A DNA stretch of 64,000 nt from an uncultured Pseudomonadota bacterium (GTDB lineage Bacteria; Myxococcota_A; UBA796; JAFGLY01), in NCBI GenBank assembly GCA_937912125.1, contig CALDOK010000194.1:1-64000 (forward strand), written 5' to 3'. The translations under genes were made by a program, and so were the position numbers. The notes beneath the pieces were generated by a model, which was not told where the DNA came from, searched no databases, and saw nothing but the letters and a program-made list of their open reading frames with translations. Position 1 is the first letter of the stretch. Each line of letters opens with the position of its first letter. Shown in pieces: positions 1-9,155 of the stretch.

Positions 1-184
<184 letters not shown>

Positions 185-220
185 GGTGAGCCTCCTTGGT
201 GGGAGGCATCATAGCAGGCT

Positions 221-3106
221 CTAGCGGAACGCTCCGCCCAGGCCGAGCACCAGAGGCTGGTACTTGTCCCTGACGTTGAGCTGCCCATCTTCGCCGGGCA
301 GGTCGATGCGGATGTTGCGCGCTTCGAAGGCGTAGGAGAGGAAAGCCAGCATCCCTGGCTTGATCTCGAAGCCCAGCTGCAGGCGGGGCGCGAGGACCTG
401 CGGCAGCGCATGCAGGCCCCAGGTGCCGGAGGCGTCGGCTTCTACGAAGAAGCGGCCCGCTTCGGCGCCGATGCCGCCACCGAGGCGCAACCCGGTGAGG
501 GAGTGGGCGCTGAGTTCCACCGAGGTGCGGGTCTCGTCGCCATAGGCGAAGGCCAGCGCCTTGGTGTGGTTCACGCCGCCCATGGCGTACCAGTAGGCGG
601 GAGAGCTGCCCAGGTAGCTGTAGTAGCGGGCACCCAGGCGGGCCTGGAAGCCGGTGTTGTCGTACTCGTCACCAGCGACCTCGACCGTCTCGAGCCAGGC
701 GGAGGCCTCGAGCTCGAGCATGACGGGTAGCTGCCCGAGCTTCACCCAGCCGCCGCCGAGCACCGAGGGGGCACCGCCGAACTGGCCCTTGAGGAAGTTG
801 CCGTTGACGTAGGAGGCCGTGGCCGGGGTGGTGCCCTCGCCGGTGCCTTCCATGGCGTAGTCGTGGGCCAGCAGGGAGAGTCCGCCATAGATGCGGGCGA
901 TGGCGGGACCACCGATCTGCCCGGGTGTGCCTGCTGGACGAGGGGCGCGGCCGCCAGCAGCGGGGCCTGGGCCAGGCTGTGCGCCACCCGCCACGGCAGG
1001 CTGTGCGCCCGCCTGAGCCAGGGTGGGCAGGAGCAGCGGGCTGGTGATCTCACCCGCCTTGGCGGTGAGGGTGATGGGGCCGTCTTGGCCCGGGGGCAGC
1101 TGGACGGGCACGTTGTAGGAGCCGTCTCCGTTGTCGGTGAGGGAGCCCACGGTGCCCAGGCTGGCGTTGAGCTGGAGCTTCAGGCCCGGCAGGGGCATGC
1201 CCGTCGCGTCCGAGACGCGCACGGTGACCAGGATGGCGGCGCCGGGGGTGGTGAACGGCGGCACCGTGACCACTTGGACCATGGCTGGGGGGCCGGCGGA
1301 GGGCGCAGCGCCCTCCTTGCCAACGCCCAGGGTGGAGACGGCAGAGCGCCACAGGGCGAGCGCCTGCAGCTGCTCGGTGTCGCCACCAGGCTGTACGGGA
1401 GGGGCGAGCTGGCCCTGGGCGACCTGGAACACGGGGGTCTCAGCCACCAGGCCTGCGGCCTCGGCGCGCAGGGTGATCAGCCCGGGGGTGGCTCCCGCCG
1501 CGAGGTCGGCCATGATCAGGCCCTGGTCGTTGGTCTTGGTGTTGGCGGGGAGGGCCCCGTCGCCCCGGGGCACGGCGAGCTTGATGTCGACATTGGGCAC
1601 CGGCAGGCCGTAGCGATCCAGGGCCGCGATGGTGACGGGCAGGGTGGCGCCCGCACCCACGGGGATCGCGGAGTGCCGGGGCCAGACGAGCAGGCGGTAG
1701 GGGGGCAGGCCTGAGGCCTTCAGGGGCGGCACACCCAGCACCGAGACCGCATCCACGCCGCTGTTCAGGCGCCAGCTGCCCGTGTAGGTGCCGTCGTTGT
1801 TGTCCTTCATACGGGAGCGCACCGTGGCGCCCTGGACGTCGAGCTGCGGCATACGCCCAGCGATGCTGGCGCCGCCGGAGTCCTGGACTCGCGCGGTGAT
1901 GGTGAAGTCCCGTGTACCCGCGGGCAGCTCTGCCGGGTCAGCCGTGAGGGCCAGGCGGGTCATGGGGGGCAGCAGCTCGAGCTTGGCGGTGACGGTGGCT
2001 CCATCCAGGCCCGCGGTGAAGGTGACCTCGCCGGGGTCGGAGGGAGGCGTGAACATGGCCACGTAGACGCCGGGCACGGAGGAGGTCTCCACCGTACCGA
2101 GCTGCCCGACCGAGGCATGGATGGTGGGGATGCTGGCGCGCAGGGGCTGGCCCGTGAGGTCCGTGGCCACCACCCGGACGGGCAGGGTGGCGTGGACCGG
2201 GTCGGCCGGGATGCCAGCGGGAGTGGGCAAGAAGCCGATGCGACCGTACTCGGGCTGGGGCAGGTCGATCTGCAGGTTGCTGCTTTCACCGGTGGAGGTG
2301 ACGGCCTGGACGCTGCCGGTGGGCTGGCGAGGATCCAGCTCGACGTCGAAGGCCACGGTGCCAGCGGGGGACGCCTGCAGGGGGCCGTACTGTTTGTCGC
2401 CCACGGTGAGGATGGTGTTGGCGTCGGGCTGTACGCTGACGGACACGGACTGCTTGACCTGGATGGGCAGCGCAGCCCAGCCGAAGATCAGGTCGGGCGC
2501 GGCGGCGTCGGCCGCGGTGATGATCACCGTGCGGGGGCCATCCACGGTGGCTGGTGGGGTGTAGCGGGCGACCCAGGTGCCGTCTCCGGCAGGCATCGCG
2601 GCACCGATGGCGCCGGCGGACGCGGTGAGCAGGAAGCGCCTGGCCTCACCGGCCTGGGGGGTGTCACCCGAAGGCGTGACGCGCACGAGGGCGGAGTCGC
2701 CGCCCGCTAGCAGCGCCGGGGGGTCGAAGTTCAGCTGCAGGTCGCCGACATAGGGCGGCACCAGGCTCAGCTCGAAGCGGTCCTCGGCGGCGCTCCCGCC
2801 CTTTCGGCTCAGGGTGAAGCCCACGTCCTTGGGCTTTGTGACCCTGGGGGGCGTGTAGCCGAAGCTGATGAGCCCATCAGTGGCCACCGTGATCTGGCCC
2901 GCGCGGCCTTCGTCGGGCTTGAGCTTGAAGCGCTCCCCCGGGACCCCGTCGGGAAGGTACAGCTGCACCGTGGTTGTGGTACGGCCGTCTCCGAGCGCCG
3001 GGCCCGAGGGGACCACGACGGTCTCGGCCTGGAGGGGCGGTGCGACACTGAGGAAAGCGGCGAGGCAGGCGAGCACTTGGAGCAGGCGCGGCACGGAGGC
3101 TCCCAC
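221..3106 (-). CDS. Secreted Ig-like repeat protein with C-terminal beta-barrel-like domain
   Basis: This 961-residue protein starts with a signal peptide (about residues 1-27, ending PPLQA). Residues about 30-680 are a series of beta-rich repeats of bacterial Ig-like (Big/invasin) type. Recurrent turns such as DNGDGSY, DNNDGTY and GDGTW, with phrases like VTIAALDRYGLPVPNV, are typical of such domains. A Pro/Ala/Gly-rich linker (about 690-730) leads to a C-terminal region of about 230 residues with alternating amphipathic strands, many Tyr and Trp, and a final LGLGGAFR. That pattern resembles an outer-membrane beta-barrel. I infer an outer-membrane protein displaying or retaining Ig-like domains; no ligand or enzymatic motif is visible. 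It lies downstream of the UGA-containing lipoprotein on the same strand with a 140-base gap. Confidence 0.75.
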   Translation of the reverse strand: MGASVPRLLQVLACLAAFLSVAPPLQAETVVVPSGPALGDGRTTTTVQLYLPDGVPGERFKLKPDEGRAGQITVATDGLISFGYTPPRVTKPKDVGFTLSRKGGSAAEDRFELSLVPPYVGDLQLNFDPPALLAGGDSALVRVTPSGDTPQAGEARRFLLTASAGAIGAAMPAGDGTWVARYTPPATVDGPRTVIITAADAAAPDLIFGWAALPIQVKQSVSVSVQPDANTILTVGDKQYGPLQASPAGTVAFDVELDPRQPTGSVQAVTSTGESSNLQIDLPQPEYGRIGFLPTPAGIPADPVHATLPVRVVATDLTGQPLRASIPTIHASVGQLGTVETSSVPGVYVAMFTPPSDPGEVTFTAGLDGATVTAKLELLPPMTRLALTADPAELPAGTRDFTITARVQDSGGASIAGRMPQLDVQGATVRSRMKDNNDGTYTGSWRLNSGVDAVSVLGVPPLKASGLPPYRLLVWPRHSAIPVGAGATLPVTIAALDRYGLPVPNVDIKLAVPRGDGALPANTKTNDQGLIMADLAAGATPGLITLRAEAAGLVAETPVFQVAQGQLAPPVQPGGDTEQLQALALWRSAVSTLGVGKEGAAPSAGPPAMVQVVTVPPFTTPGAAILVTVRVSDATGMPLPGLKLQLNASLGTVGSLTDNGDGSYNVPVQLPPGQDGPITLTAKAGEITSPLLLPTLAQAGAQPAVAGGAQPGPGPAAGGRAPRPAGTPGQIGGPAIARIYGGLSLLAHDYAMEGTGEGTTPATASYVNGNFLKGQFGGAPSVLGGGWVKLGQLPVMLELEASAWLETVEVAGDEYDNTGFQARLGARYYSYLGSSPAYWYAMGGVNHTKALAFAYGDETRTSVELSAHSLTGLRLGGGIGAEAGRFFVEADASGTWGLHALPQVLAPRLQLGFEIKPGMLAFLSYAFEARNIRIDLPGEDGQLNVRDKYQPLVLGLGGAFR

Positions 3107-3246
3107 GGGCGGAGGTCGAGGTTCCAGCTGGATCGGGCCGAAGGGTTCGGCGCGAACTCATCCTCCATGCACCTAGCGCATTCCTCGCGCAGCGACCCCA
3201 TCCGCGCGGTCAAGCGACGGTAAGGGATGGCGACCCAGCCGACAGG

Positions 3247-3912
3247 CTAGGGCAGGACGGACTCGATGTCCTCGACGCTGATGTCCGAGGCGTACTCGCC
3301 CGAGGCCACGATCTTGCCACCCGCATCCACCAGCAAGATCTCTGCGCCCGCATAGTACGCGGCGTTGTACAGGGAGCTGTCGCTGTCGTCGAGCCAAGGG
3401 AAGGCGTTCCCGGTGGAGTCGCCCAGCGCCCCAAGGTCCGAGCTGACCGCGGCGATGACCAGGAAGAGACCCTGCTCGCTGTACTGGTTGAAGTAACTAC
3501 GCGCACCCTGCGCGTCTCCGCAGAGGCCTCACGACTCCGAGAAGTATGTGAGCAGGTAGGGGCCTTCGCAGAAGTCGTGGATCTTGACGATGTCGCCGTA
3601 CTGGTCTGCGTGGGAAGTGTTGTTCACCACGAAGCCATCGCTCCAGCCGGTGCCGTCGATGGAGTGCCGGCAGGCGCCGATGGGCCAGCCCCCGGCGTAG
3701 GGGTGGTCTTCGGGATCGAGGGGGTCGGTGAAGGAGCTGGTCTCGGCCCCATCCAGCCACCCGTCGGCGTCGCTGTCGGGGATGGCGGGATCGGTCCCGA
3801 AGTCGAACTCCTCGTCGTCCAGCAGGCCGTCGCGATCGCTGTCGAAGGGCAGATCGACCGTGGGGACGGCGCAGCCGACGAGCAAGAGGCAGGGAAGCAG
3901 CAGCTTCTTCAT
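3247..3912 (-). CDS. Thioredoxin-fold lipoprotein, predicted selenoprotein (UGA = Sec128)
   Basis: A 221-residue product if the in-frame UGA at 3531-3529 is read as selenocysteine. ATG 3912-3910 is chosen because GGAGG lies 7 nt upstream and MKKLLLPCLLLVGC is a lipoprotein signal, lipidated at Cys14. Residues about 24-65 carry calcium-type repeats (DSDRDG, DSDADG). The thioredoxin-like part follows, with PYLLTYFSES immediately before the UGA and GLCGD after it, so the redox motif is U128-G-L-C131. The lipoprotein at 12,751-13,632 has the same layout (DPLDPE, YAGGWP, DQFGD, a hydrophobic strand) and C-S-Y-C at this point. After the UGA, 93 codons continue with plausible fold sequence (LFLVIAAVSSD, ILLVDAGGKIV) to TAG. 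The cis-Pro usual before the last strand is not evident. A bSECIS-like hairpin follows the UGA. The alternative is a Cys-to-stop pseudogene, but the downstream frame shows no decay. Probable role: envelope thiol/selenol oxidoreductase. Confidence 0.8.
3499..3515 (-). promoter_or_regulatory. Candidate bacterial SECIS hairpin
   Basis: In the mRNA, starting 13 nt after the UGA, ACGCGC pairs perfectly with GCGCGU around the loop AGGGU. The apical loop therefore begins 19 nt after the UGA and has G at its second position. Published bacterial SECIS descriptions expect a small hairpin within roughly 16-37 nt of the UGA and a G among the first two loop bases, which fits. The hairpin lies inside the coding sequence, as bacterial SECIS elements do. 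A competing 7-bp fold (CUCUGCG with CGCAGGG) is possible closer to the UGA. SelB binding is inferred, not shown. Confidence 0.65.
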
Positions 3913-3964
3913 GCGGACCCTCCGAGGTGGCGCCAAGGACACACGTCGCCCGAGGCGGCGCTTG

Positions 3965-5011
3965 CTATGGATTGTTGCACGAAGCGTCGCTGTCGGCAAT
4001 CTCCGGCTTGTCACGCACGAGCAAAGAGCCCAGAGAGATTCCCTCTCGCCACAAGGCGATCAGGCCCAGCACGGTGACCGGCAGGAAGCTCACGCCCCAG
4101 AGCACCACCGCGAAGCCCTTCGCGGGGCTCACGCCGAGCCCCCACAGCACCAGGGTCTTCTCGATGGCCATGTGGAAGACCCCCACGAAGCCGGGGGCCT
4201 GGGGCAGCACGACGGTGAGCGCCAGCGCGACGGCGGTGAAGGCGGAGGCGCCAAAGGGCAGCGGGATGTCGAAGGCCTGGAACAGGATGTAGATGGACAG
4301 GGCGCCGTTGAACCACAGCACCAGGGAGACGCCGATGGCGGCGGCGATGTCGCGGGGGCGCGCCATGACGGCCAGGCCGTCCATCAGCCCGCCCAGCAGG
4401 CGGGTGACCACGGCGGCGGGCCCGTGGGGCAGCCGCTGGGCCAGGGCCGTCAGCCGAGGCTGGAACCAGGCCTTGTTCCGCGCGACGAAGAACAGGGTGA
4501 TCATCCCGAACATGCCCGCGCCGCCCAGCAACAGGCCATAGCGGCGGAGGTTCTCCACCAGCACGCCCTCGGGCCCCTGCACCGGGGGCAGCAGGGCCAA
4601 GGCCAGCAGCAGCACGAAGAGCAACCCCACCAGGTCGAACACCCGCTCCACCACGTTGGTGGTGATGATGGGCGTGATGGGTACGCCCGTGCGTCGATGG
4701 GCCACGAGGGGGCGAGCCAGATCGCCGGCGCGCGCAGGGAGCAGGGTGTTGACCGCGCCGCCGATGAGGGTGGCCGAGAGCAGGGCCCCGAAGGTGGCAT
4801 TGGGAGCCACCGGCTTGAGCAGGATGCGCCAGCGGATGGCGCGCAGCACGAACTCACCCATGAGCACCAGCGCGGACAGCGCCACCCAGCCCATCCGCAC
4901 CTTGGCCAAGGCATCCAGGAAGGCCGGCCACTCGGTAGTGTAGAGGAACCAGCCCAGGAGCGCGGCCCCCAGGGCCATGCCCAAGACAAAGCGTTTGGAG
5001 AGGTGCTTCAA
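3965..5011 (-). CDS. Flippase-like integral membrane protein (LPG synthase TM-domain family, UPF0104)
   Basis: A 348-residue polytopic inner-membrane protein with about eight hydrophobic segments, the first at residues 8-26. It matches the lysylphosphatidylglycerol synthase TM-domain/YbhN-AglD2 family. Typical features are the ExxLRAxRW-like segment (GEFVLRAIRWRILL), SATLIGGAVNTLLPARAGDLARP, and the late PQAPGFVGVFHMAIEKTLV segment. Members of this family are linked to lipid or lipid-linked sugar transfer across the membrane; the substrate here cannot be told. No soluble transferase domain is attached, so aminoacyl-PG synthesis is unlikely. The gene precedes the selenoprotein-like lipoprotein by 52 bases on the same strand. 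Confidence 0.8.
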   Translation of the reverse strand: MKHLSKRFVLGMALGAALLGWFLYTTEWPAFLDALAKVRMGWVALSALVLMGEFVLRAIRWRILLKPVAPNATFGALLSATLIGGAVNTLLPARAGDLARPLVAHRRTGVPITPIITTNVVERVFDLVGLLFVLLLALALLPPVQGPEGVLVENLRRYGLLLGGAGMFGMITLFFVARNKAWFQPRLTALAQRLPHGPAAVVTRLLGGLMDGLAVMARPRDIAAAIGVSLVLWFNGALSIYILFQAFDIPLPFGASAFTAVALALTVVLPQAPGFVGVFHMAIEKTLVLWGLGVSPAKGFAVVLWGVSFLPVTVLGLIALWREGISLGSLLVRDKPEIADSDASCNNP

Positions 5012-5129
5012 CCCGTTTCGTGCTCCCTCGGCGCGACGCCGAAGGGCCTTCTACCCGAATTGACAGGGTGGTGCTCTCGGGACAAGACCCTCACGGAACC
5101 ACCATCCCCATCGGGTAAGGAACGCCACC

Positions 5130-5381
5130 ATGGATTTCGACTGGATGAACGCCGAGCTGAACCAGGCCATCCACCAGCGCAACGCCGAGCGCGGCATGGT
5201 CCAGGCCATCGCCGACCTCCGCCTCCAGGCCGGGTTGCTGCGACGCCTGGGCTTCGACGCCACCTACGCCACGCACCGCTTGCTCGGTGATCACCGCTGG
5301 ACCCGGGAGCTGATCCCTGGCCCCGCGCCCCTCACCGAGGACCAGATCCGGCAAGCCGTGGTCGACGCCTACGCCAGGTAG
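5130..5381 (+). CDS. Small protein of unknown function (83 aa)
   Basis: A short ORF with ATG at 5130 preceded by TAAGGA about 8 nt upstream. The product is polar and probably helical, rich in Arg, Ala, Leu and Gln, with no signal peptide, membrane segment or recognisable motif. It stands alone between the divergent flippase-like gene and the convergent metH. A TTGACA hexamer at 5060-5065 could belong to its promoter, but no convincing -10 box follows. Coding status rests on the ribosome site, the gene-free gap and codon periodicity; I do not recognise the family. Confidence 0.55.
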   Translation: MDFDWMNAELNQAIHQRNAERGMVQAIADLRLQAGLLRRLGFDATYATHRLLGDHRWTRELIPGPAPLTEDQIRQAVVDAYAR

Positions 5382-5402
5382 TCTTCGCCAGCCGGGGCCG
5401 CG

Positions 5403-8400
5403 TCAGGTGCGGAAGTAGCGCGCCCGCGGGTGGTGCAGTACCACCGCCGTGGTGGTGAGCGTGGGCCGCAGCTGGAAGGTCTCGGTGAGGCTCACGCCGA
5501 TGCGATCGGCGCCCAGGGCCTGCAGCACCTGCCGCTGGTCCGACAGCAGGGGCACCGCGGGGTAGCCAAAGGCGTAGCGCCGGCCACGGTAGTGACCGCG
5601 GATGAGCTGGGCGGGATCGGGGTCGTCCAGGTGGCCGATGCCAAGCTCGGCGCGCAGGTGGCGGTGGGTCCAGGCCGCCAGGGCCTCGGCCAGCTCGGTC
5701 GCCAGGCCGTGCAGCAGCAAGTAGTCGCGGTACTTGCCCTGGCGGTAGTGATCGCGCACCGCGCTGACCATGGCGTCGCCTACGGTCACGACCATCAAGC
5801 CGGCCACGTCGGGGGGCTCTCCCTGAGGGGGGAACCAGCCGCTGAGGCCGGCGATCTCCTTGCCCCGTGGGGCGGTGAGCCGGATCTCCCCGCCATCGGG
5901 GGCTCCGAGGATCAACTCGCCCTCCGCGCCGTGGCAGGGGAACCAGCCGTAGATGCCCGCGGGCTTGGCCCAGCCGTGATCGCGCACCCGGTCCACCAGC
6001 TCGCGGTACAGGGGGTCCAGCGTAGTTCGCACCTCATCCTGCCAGGCGTCGCTACCCCGTCGGTTGCCGCGGAAGCCCCAGCGGGAGCGGTACAGGGTGG
6101 TCCTGTCCACCAGCTCCAGCAGCGCGTCCAGGTCAGGGGTGTCCAGCACGCGGGCGCCGTGGAAGGGCAGGGGCAGGACCTCGTGCGCGCTCCACTCCGC
6201 GGGCGCGGGCTCGTCGAGCTGCTCTTCGCCAAGGGGGGCGTCGGTGTCCGGCTTCAGGGGGGCTGGGCTGGGAGGAGGCGCCTCGAGGGGCCGAGACCAG
6301 CGTGAGGGCAGGCCTGCCTGGCGGGCCTGCTCGAGCTCGTCCATGAAGGACAGGCCGTCGAACGCGTTGGCGCCGTAGGCCACCGGCTGGCCGTAGGCGT
6401 TGGTGCAGTCCTGCTCCACGAAGCGCTTGTTGAGCGCGGCCCCGCCGAGGATCACCGGTGTGTGGATCCCCTGGCGGCGGAGCTCGATCAGGTCGTCGTG
6501 CATCACCGCGGTGGAGCGCACCAGCAGGCCGCTGAGGCCGACGGCGTCGGGCTCGTGCTCACGAATGGCCGCCAGGATGTTCGCGACGGGCTGGCGAATG
6601 CCCAGGTCGATGACCCGGAAGCCGTTGTTGGTCAGCAGGATCTCGACCAGGTTCTTGCCGATGTCGTGCACGTCACCACGGACCGTGGCCAGGACCATGG
6701 TGCCCCGGTGACTGTGGCTGCCGCGCTCCATGTGGGGCTCGAGCCACGCCACGGCCGCCTTGACCACCTCGGCGCTCTGCAACACGAAGGGCAGCTGGGT
6801 GCGTCCGGCTGCGAAGTGGTCACCGACGACGCGCATCCCTGTGAGCAGGATGTCGTTGATGATGTCCAGGGGGTCGAGCCCCGCGAGGGCTGAGGCCAGG
6901 TCGTCCTCGAGGCCGTCGCGTAGGCCCTGGACCACCCGGCGCTCCAGGCGCTGCTCCACGGTCTCGTCGAGGGGAGGGGGCTCGGCGCCGCCGAACCTGT
7001 CTTCCCCGGTCAGCTCGGCTCCCAGCTCCAGGAAGCGCTGCAGGGGATCGTAGTCAGGCCGTCGGCGATCGAAGATGAGGTCTTCGGCCACCTGCCGCAG
7101 CTCGTCGGGGATGGAGAAGAGGGGCAGGACGCCGCGGGCATGGACGATGGCGGCGGTGAGTCCAGCTTCCCGGGCGTGGTGCAGGAACACGGAGCTCAGG
7201 ATCGGTCGCAGGGTGTGGGTCAGCCCGAAGGAGACATTGGAGATGCCGAGCACGATGCCGATGTCCGGGAACCGCTGCCGGATCAGCCGGATTCCCTCGA
7301 GGGTGCCCACCGCGAGCTTGCGGTCCTCTTCCTGGCCGGTACACACGGTGAAGGTGAGGGGGTCGATGAGGAGCGAGGAGATCTCCAGGCCGTGGCGCTC
7401 CACAGCGATCTCCACCAGCCGCTCGGTGACGGCCAGCTTGCGCTCGGGGGAGCGCGCCATGCCCTCTTCGTCGATGGCCAGGGCGATCAGGGCGGCGCCG
7501 TGGTCGCGAGCCATGCTGCAGATGAGGTCCGCGCGGGGCTCGCCCTCTTCGAGGTTGACCGAGTTGATCACCGAGCGCCCGCCCAGCAGCTCCAGGGCCG
7601 CCCGGATGACCTCGGGGTCGGTGGAGTCGATGACCAGGGGCGCCTTGACCTGTGTGCGCATCCGCGAGACCACCTCGACCATGTCCCGCAGCTCGTCCCG
7701 TCCCACTACGGCGGTGCAGAGGTCCAGGGCGTGAGAACCTCGGTTCACCTGGAGCCTCCCCAGCTCCACCACCCGGTTCCAGTTGTCGGCCATCAACGCC
7801 TTGCGGCAGGCGGCCGAGCCGTTGGCGTTGGCCCGCTCGCCGATGGCGAGGATGTCGGCGTCCTGGCGCAGGGGCACCGCGCCGTACAGCGAAGAGATCG
7901 AGGGCTCACGCTGGGGCTGGCGCGCCTTGGGCCGCAGCGCGGCCACACGCGCTGCCAGGGCCCGGATGTGGTCCGGGCTGGTGCCGCAGCAGCCGCCGAC
8001 GATGCCGACACCGTCCTCCTCCACGAAGCGGGCGACCCAGGTGGCGAACTCGTCGGGGCCCAGGGGGTAGGCGGCCTTGCCGCCCACCAGCTCGGGCAGG
8101 CCAGCGTTGGGCAGGACGCTCACGGGCAGGTGCGTGTGCTTGCACAGGTAGGAGACCCAGGGTGCCATCTGCTGCGGCCCTGTGGCGCAGTTCAGGCCGA
8201 TGGCGGCCAGGCCCATGGGCTCGAGGGCGGTCAGTGCCGCGGCGATGTCGGTGCCCACCAGCATTGTGCCCGTGGTCTCGATGGTGACCTGCGCCATCAC
8301 AGGCACGGCAGAGCCGAGCTCGCGCTGCGCTGCCCGGATGCCGGAGATTCCGGCCTTGAGCTGCAGTACGTCCTGGGCGGTCTCGAGCAGCAGCACGTCC

Positions 8401-8852
8401 ACGCCACCCTGGATCAGGCCCAGGGCTTGCAGCCGATAGGACGCCTCGAGCTGGGCCCAGCTCACCTGGCCCAGGCTGGGCAGGCGCGTACCCGGCCCCA
8501 TGCTGCCCGCGACGAAGCGCGGGCGGCCCGGGGTGTCCAAGGCCTGGCAAGCCTGGCGGGCGATGGTGGCGGCGGCCTGGTTCAGCTCGACGGTGCGCGC
8601 GGCCAGATCGAACTCCTGCAGGAGCAGGGGGTTGCAGCCGAAGGTGTTGGTCTCGACGACGTCGGCCCCGGCCTCGAGGTAGGCCGCGTGGATGCTGCGG
8701 ACCGCGTCGGGATTGGTGGCGTTGAGCAGCTCCGGGCACTGCTCCAGCGCGGCCTGGTCCTCAGGAGACAGGTCGAGGGCCTGCAGCTGGGTGCCCATGG
8801 CACCGTCGAAGACCAACACGCGCTGGCCGAGAGAGGCGAGGAAGCTGCTCAT
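5403..8852 (-). CDS. metH: Cobalamin-dependent methionine synthase
   Basis: This 1149-residue enzyme transfers a methyl group from 5-methyltetrahydrofolate via cobalamin to homocysteine, making methionine in the cytosol. All four modules are visible. The homocysteine-binding barrel (about 1-310) has ETNTFG and the zinc ligands near Cys220 (GLNCATG) and the CC pair near 287 (GGCCGTSP). The pterin-binding barrel follows (about 325-590; [10 protein letters not shown]). The cap and cobalamin domain (about 600-850) has the lower-ligand motif DVHDIG around 725-730. The activation domain (about 900-1149) ends with GYPAVP and HHPRARYF and binds SAM for reductive reactivation. A proline-rich linker of about 40 residues separates the last two modules. 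Length is close to the E. coli enzyme. It lies convergent to the small unknown gene. Confidence 0.97.
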   Translation of the reverse strand: MSSFLASLGQRVLVFDGAMGTQLQALDLSPEDQAALEQCPELLNATNPDAVRSIHAAYLEAGADVVETNTFGCNPLLLQEFDLAARTVELNQAAATIARQACQALDTPGRPRFVAGSMGPGTRLPSLGQVSWAQLEASYRLQALGLIQGGVDVLLLETAQDVLQLKAGISGIRAAQRELGSAVPVMAQVTIETTGTMLVGTDIAAALTALEPMGLAAIGLNCATGPQQMAPWVSYLCKHTHLPVSVLPNAGLPELVGGKAAYPLGPDEFATWVARFVEEDGVGIVGGCCGTSPDHIRALAARVAALRPKARQPQREPSISSLYGAVPLRQDADILAIGERANANGSAACRKALMADNWNRVVELGRLQVNRGSHALDLCTAVVGRDELRDMVEVVSRMRTQVKAPLVIDSTDPEVIRAALELLGGRSVINSVNLEEGEPRADLICSMARDHGAALIALAIDEEGMARSPERKLAVTERLVEIAVERHGLEISSLLIDPLTFTVCTGQEEDRKLAVGTLEGIRLIRQRFPDIGIVLGISNVSFGLTHTLRPILSSVFLHHAREAGLTAAIVHARGVLPLFSIPDELRQVAEDLIFDRRRPDYDPLQRFLELGAELTGEDRFGGAEPPPLDETVEQRLERRVVQGLRDGLEDDLASALAGLDPLDIINDILLTGMRVVGDHFAAGRTQLPFVLQSAEVVKAAVAWLEPHMERGSHSHRGTMVLATVRGDVHDIGKNLVEILLTNNGFRVIDLGIRQPVANILAAIREHEPDAVGLSGLLVRSTAVMHDDLIELRRQGIHTPVILGGAALNKRFVEQDCTNAYGQPVAYGANAFDGLSFMDELEQARQAGLPSRWSRPLEAPPPSPAPLKPDTDAPLGEEQLDEPAPAEWSAHEVLPLPFHGARVLDTPDLDALLELVDRTTLYRSRWGFRGNRRGSDAWQDEVRTTLDPLYRELVDRVRDHGWAKPAGIYGWFPCHGAEGELILGAPDGGEIRLTAPRGKEIAGLSGWFPPQGEPPDVAGLMVVTVGDAMVSAVRDHYRQGKYRDYLLLHGLATELAEALAAWTHRHLRAELGIGHLDDPDPAQLIRGHYRGRRYAFGYPAVPLLSDQRQVLQALGADRIGVSLTETFQLRPTLTTTAVVLHHPRARYFRT

Positions 8853-9155
8853 GGACTCCCCAGGGAGCTGAAGTCGGTGGGATTCGCGCTTGCGTACATG
8901 GGCTCAATCTGTATCTTGTCGGCGTGGCTGGGGAGCCCTTCTCCCCCTGCCCGGCTCCCTTCCGTGAGCGAGCCTACGCCCACTGGGGCCTGTGTCGGGC
9001 TACTCCGTGGCCCCTGCACCGCTCCGACGATTGCCGAGAGCGGCTGCGAGCGATAGGAGTGGCGGTCCAGAAGAGGGCGCGTGTGGCGCTCCTTCAGTTT
9101 CGTGACGGGTCGCCGTTACCCGTAGATCCCCGCTTTAGCGGAGAGGGAGTCGGAC
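8853..9155. other. Divergent intergenic region between metH and an unknown gene
   Basis: This 303-base gap separates divergently transcribed genes and must hold both promoters. I see no cobalamin-riboswitch B12 box on the metH side and no clear SAM/SAH riboswitch core. On the plus side two small inverted repeats precede the 9156 start: ACGGGT/ACCCGT with a 7-nt loop (9105-9123), and CCGC-TTTA-GCGG (9130-9141). Either could be an operator or a leader hairpin. No convincing -35/-10 pair is evident. Confidence 0.5.

Noticed and set aside
3529..3531. The UGA as an ordinary stop, as a sequencing error, or as Trp in a recoded genome
   Set aside because: Many other genes in this window use TGA as a normal stop (pth, dnaB, pyrG, rpoN), so UGA is not generally Trp. 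Ending at this UGA would cut the thioredoxin fold in the middle, just before its redox motif. A sequencing error or nonsense mutation of a Cys codon remains possible and is stated as the alternative.
5060..5065. Promoter of the 5,130 gene from an isolated TTGACA
   Set aside because: No acceptable -10 box lies 16-18 bases downstream, and a single hexamer of this kind is expected by chance several times in 64 kb.
8853..9155. Cobalamin or SAH riboswitch upstream of metH
   Set aside because: I looked for a B12 box and an SAH-type core on the minus strand. GC-rich fragments such as GCCACTCC occur, but the conserved boxes and pairing do not assemble.
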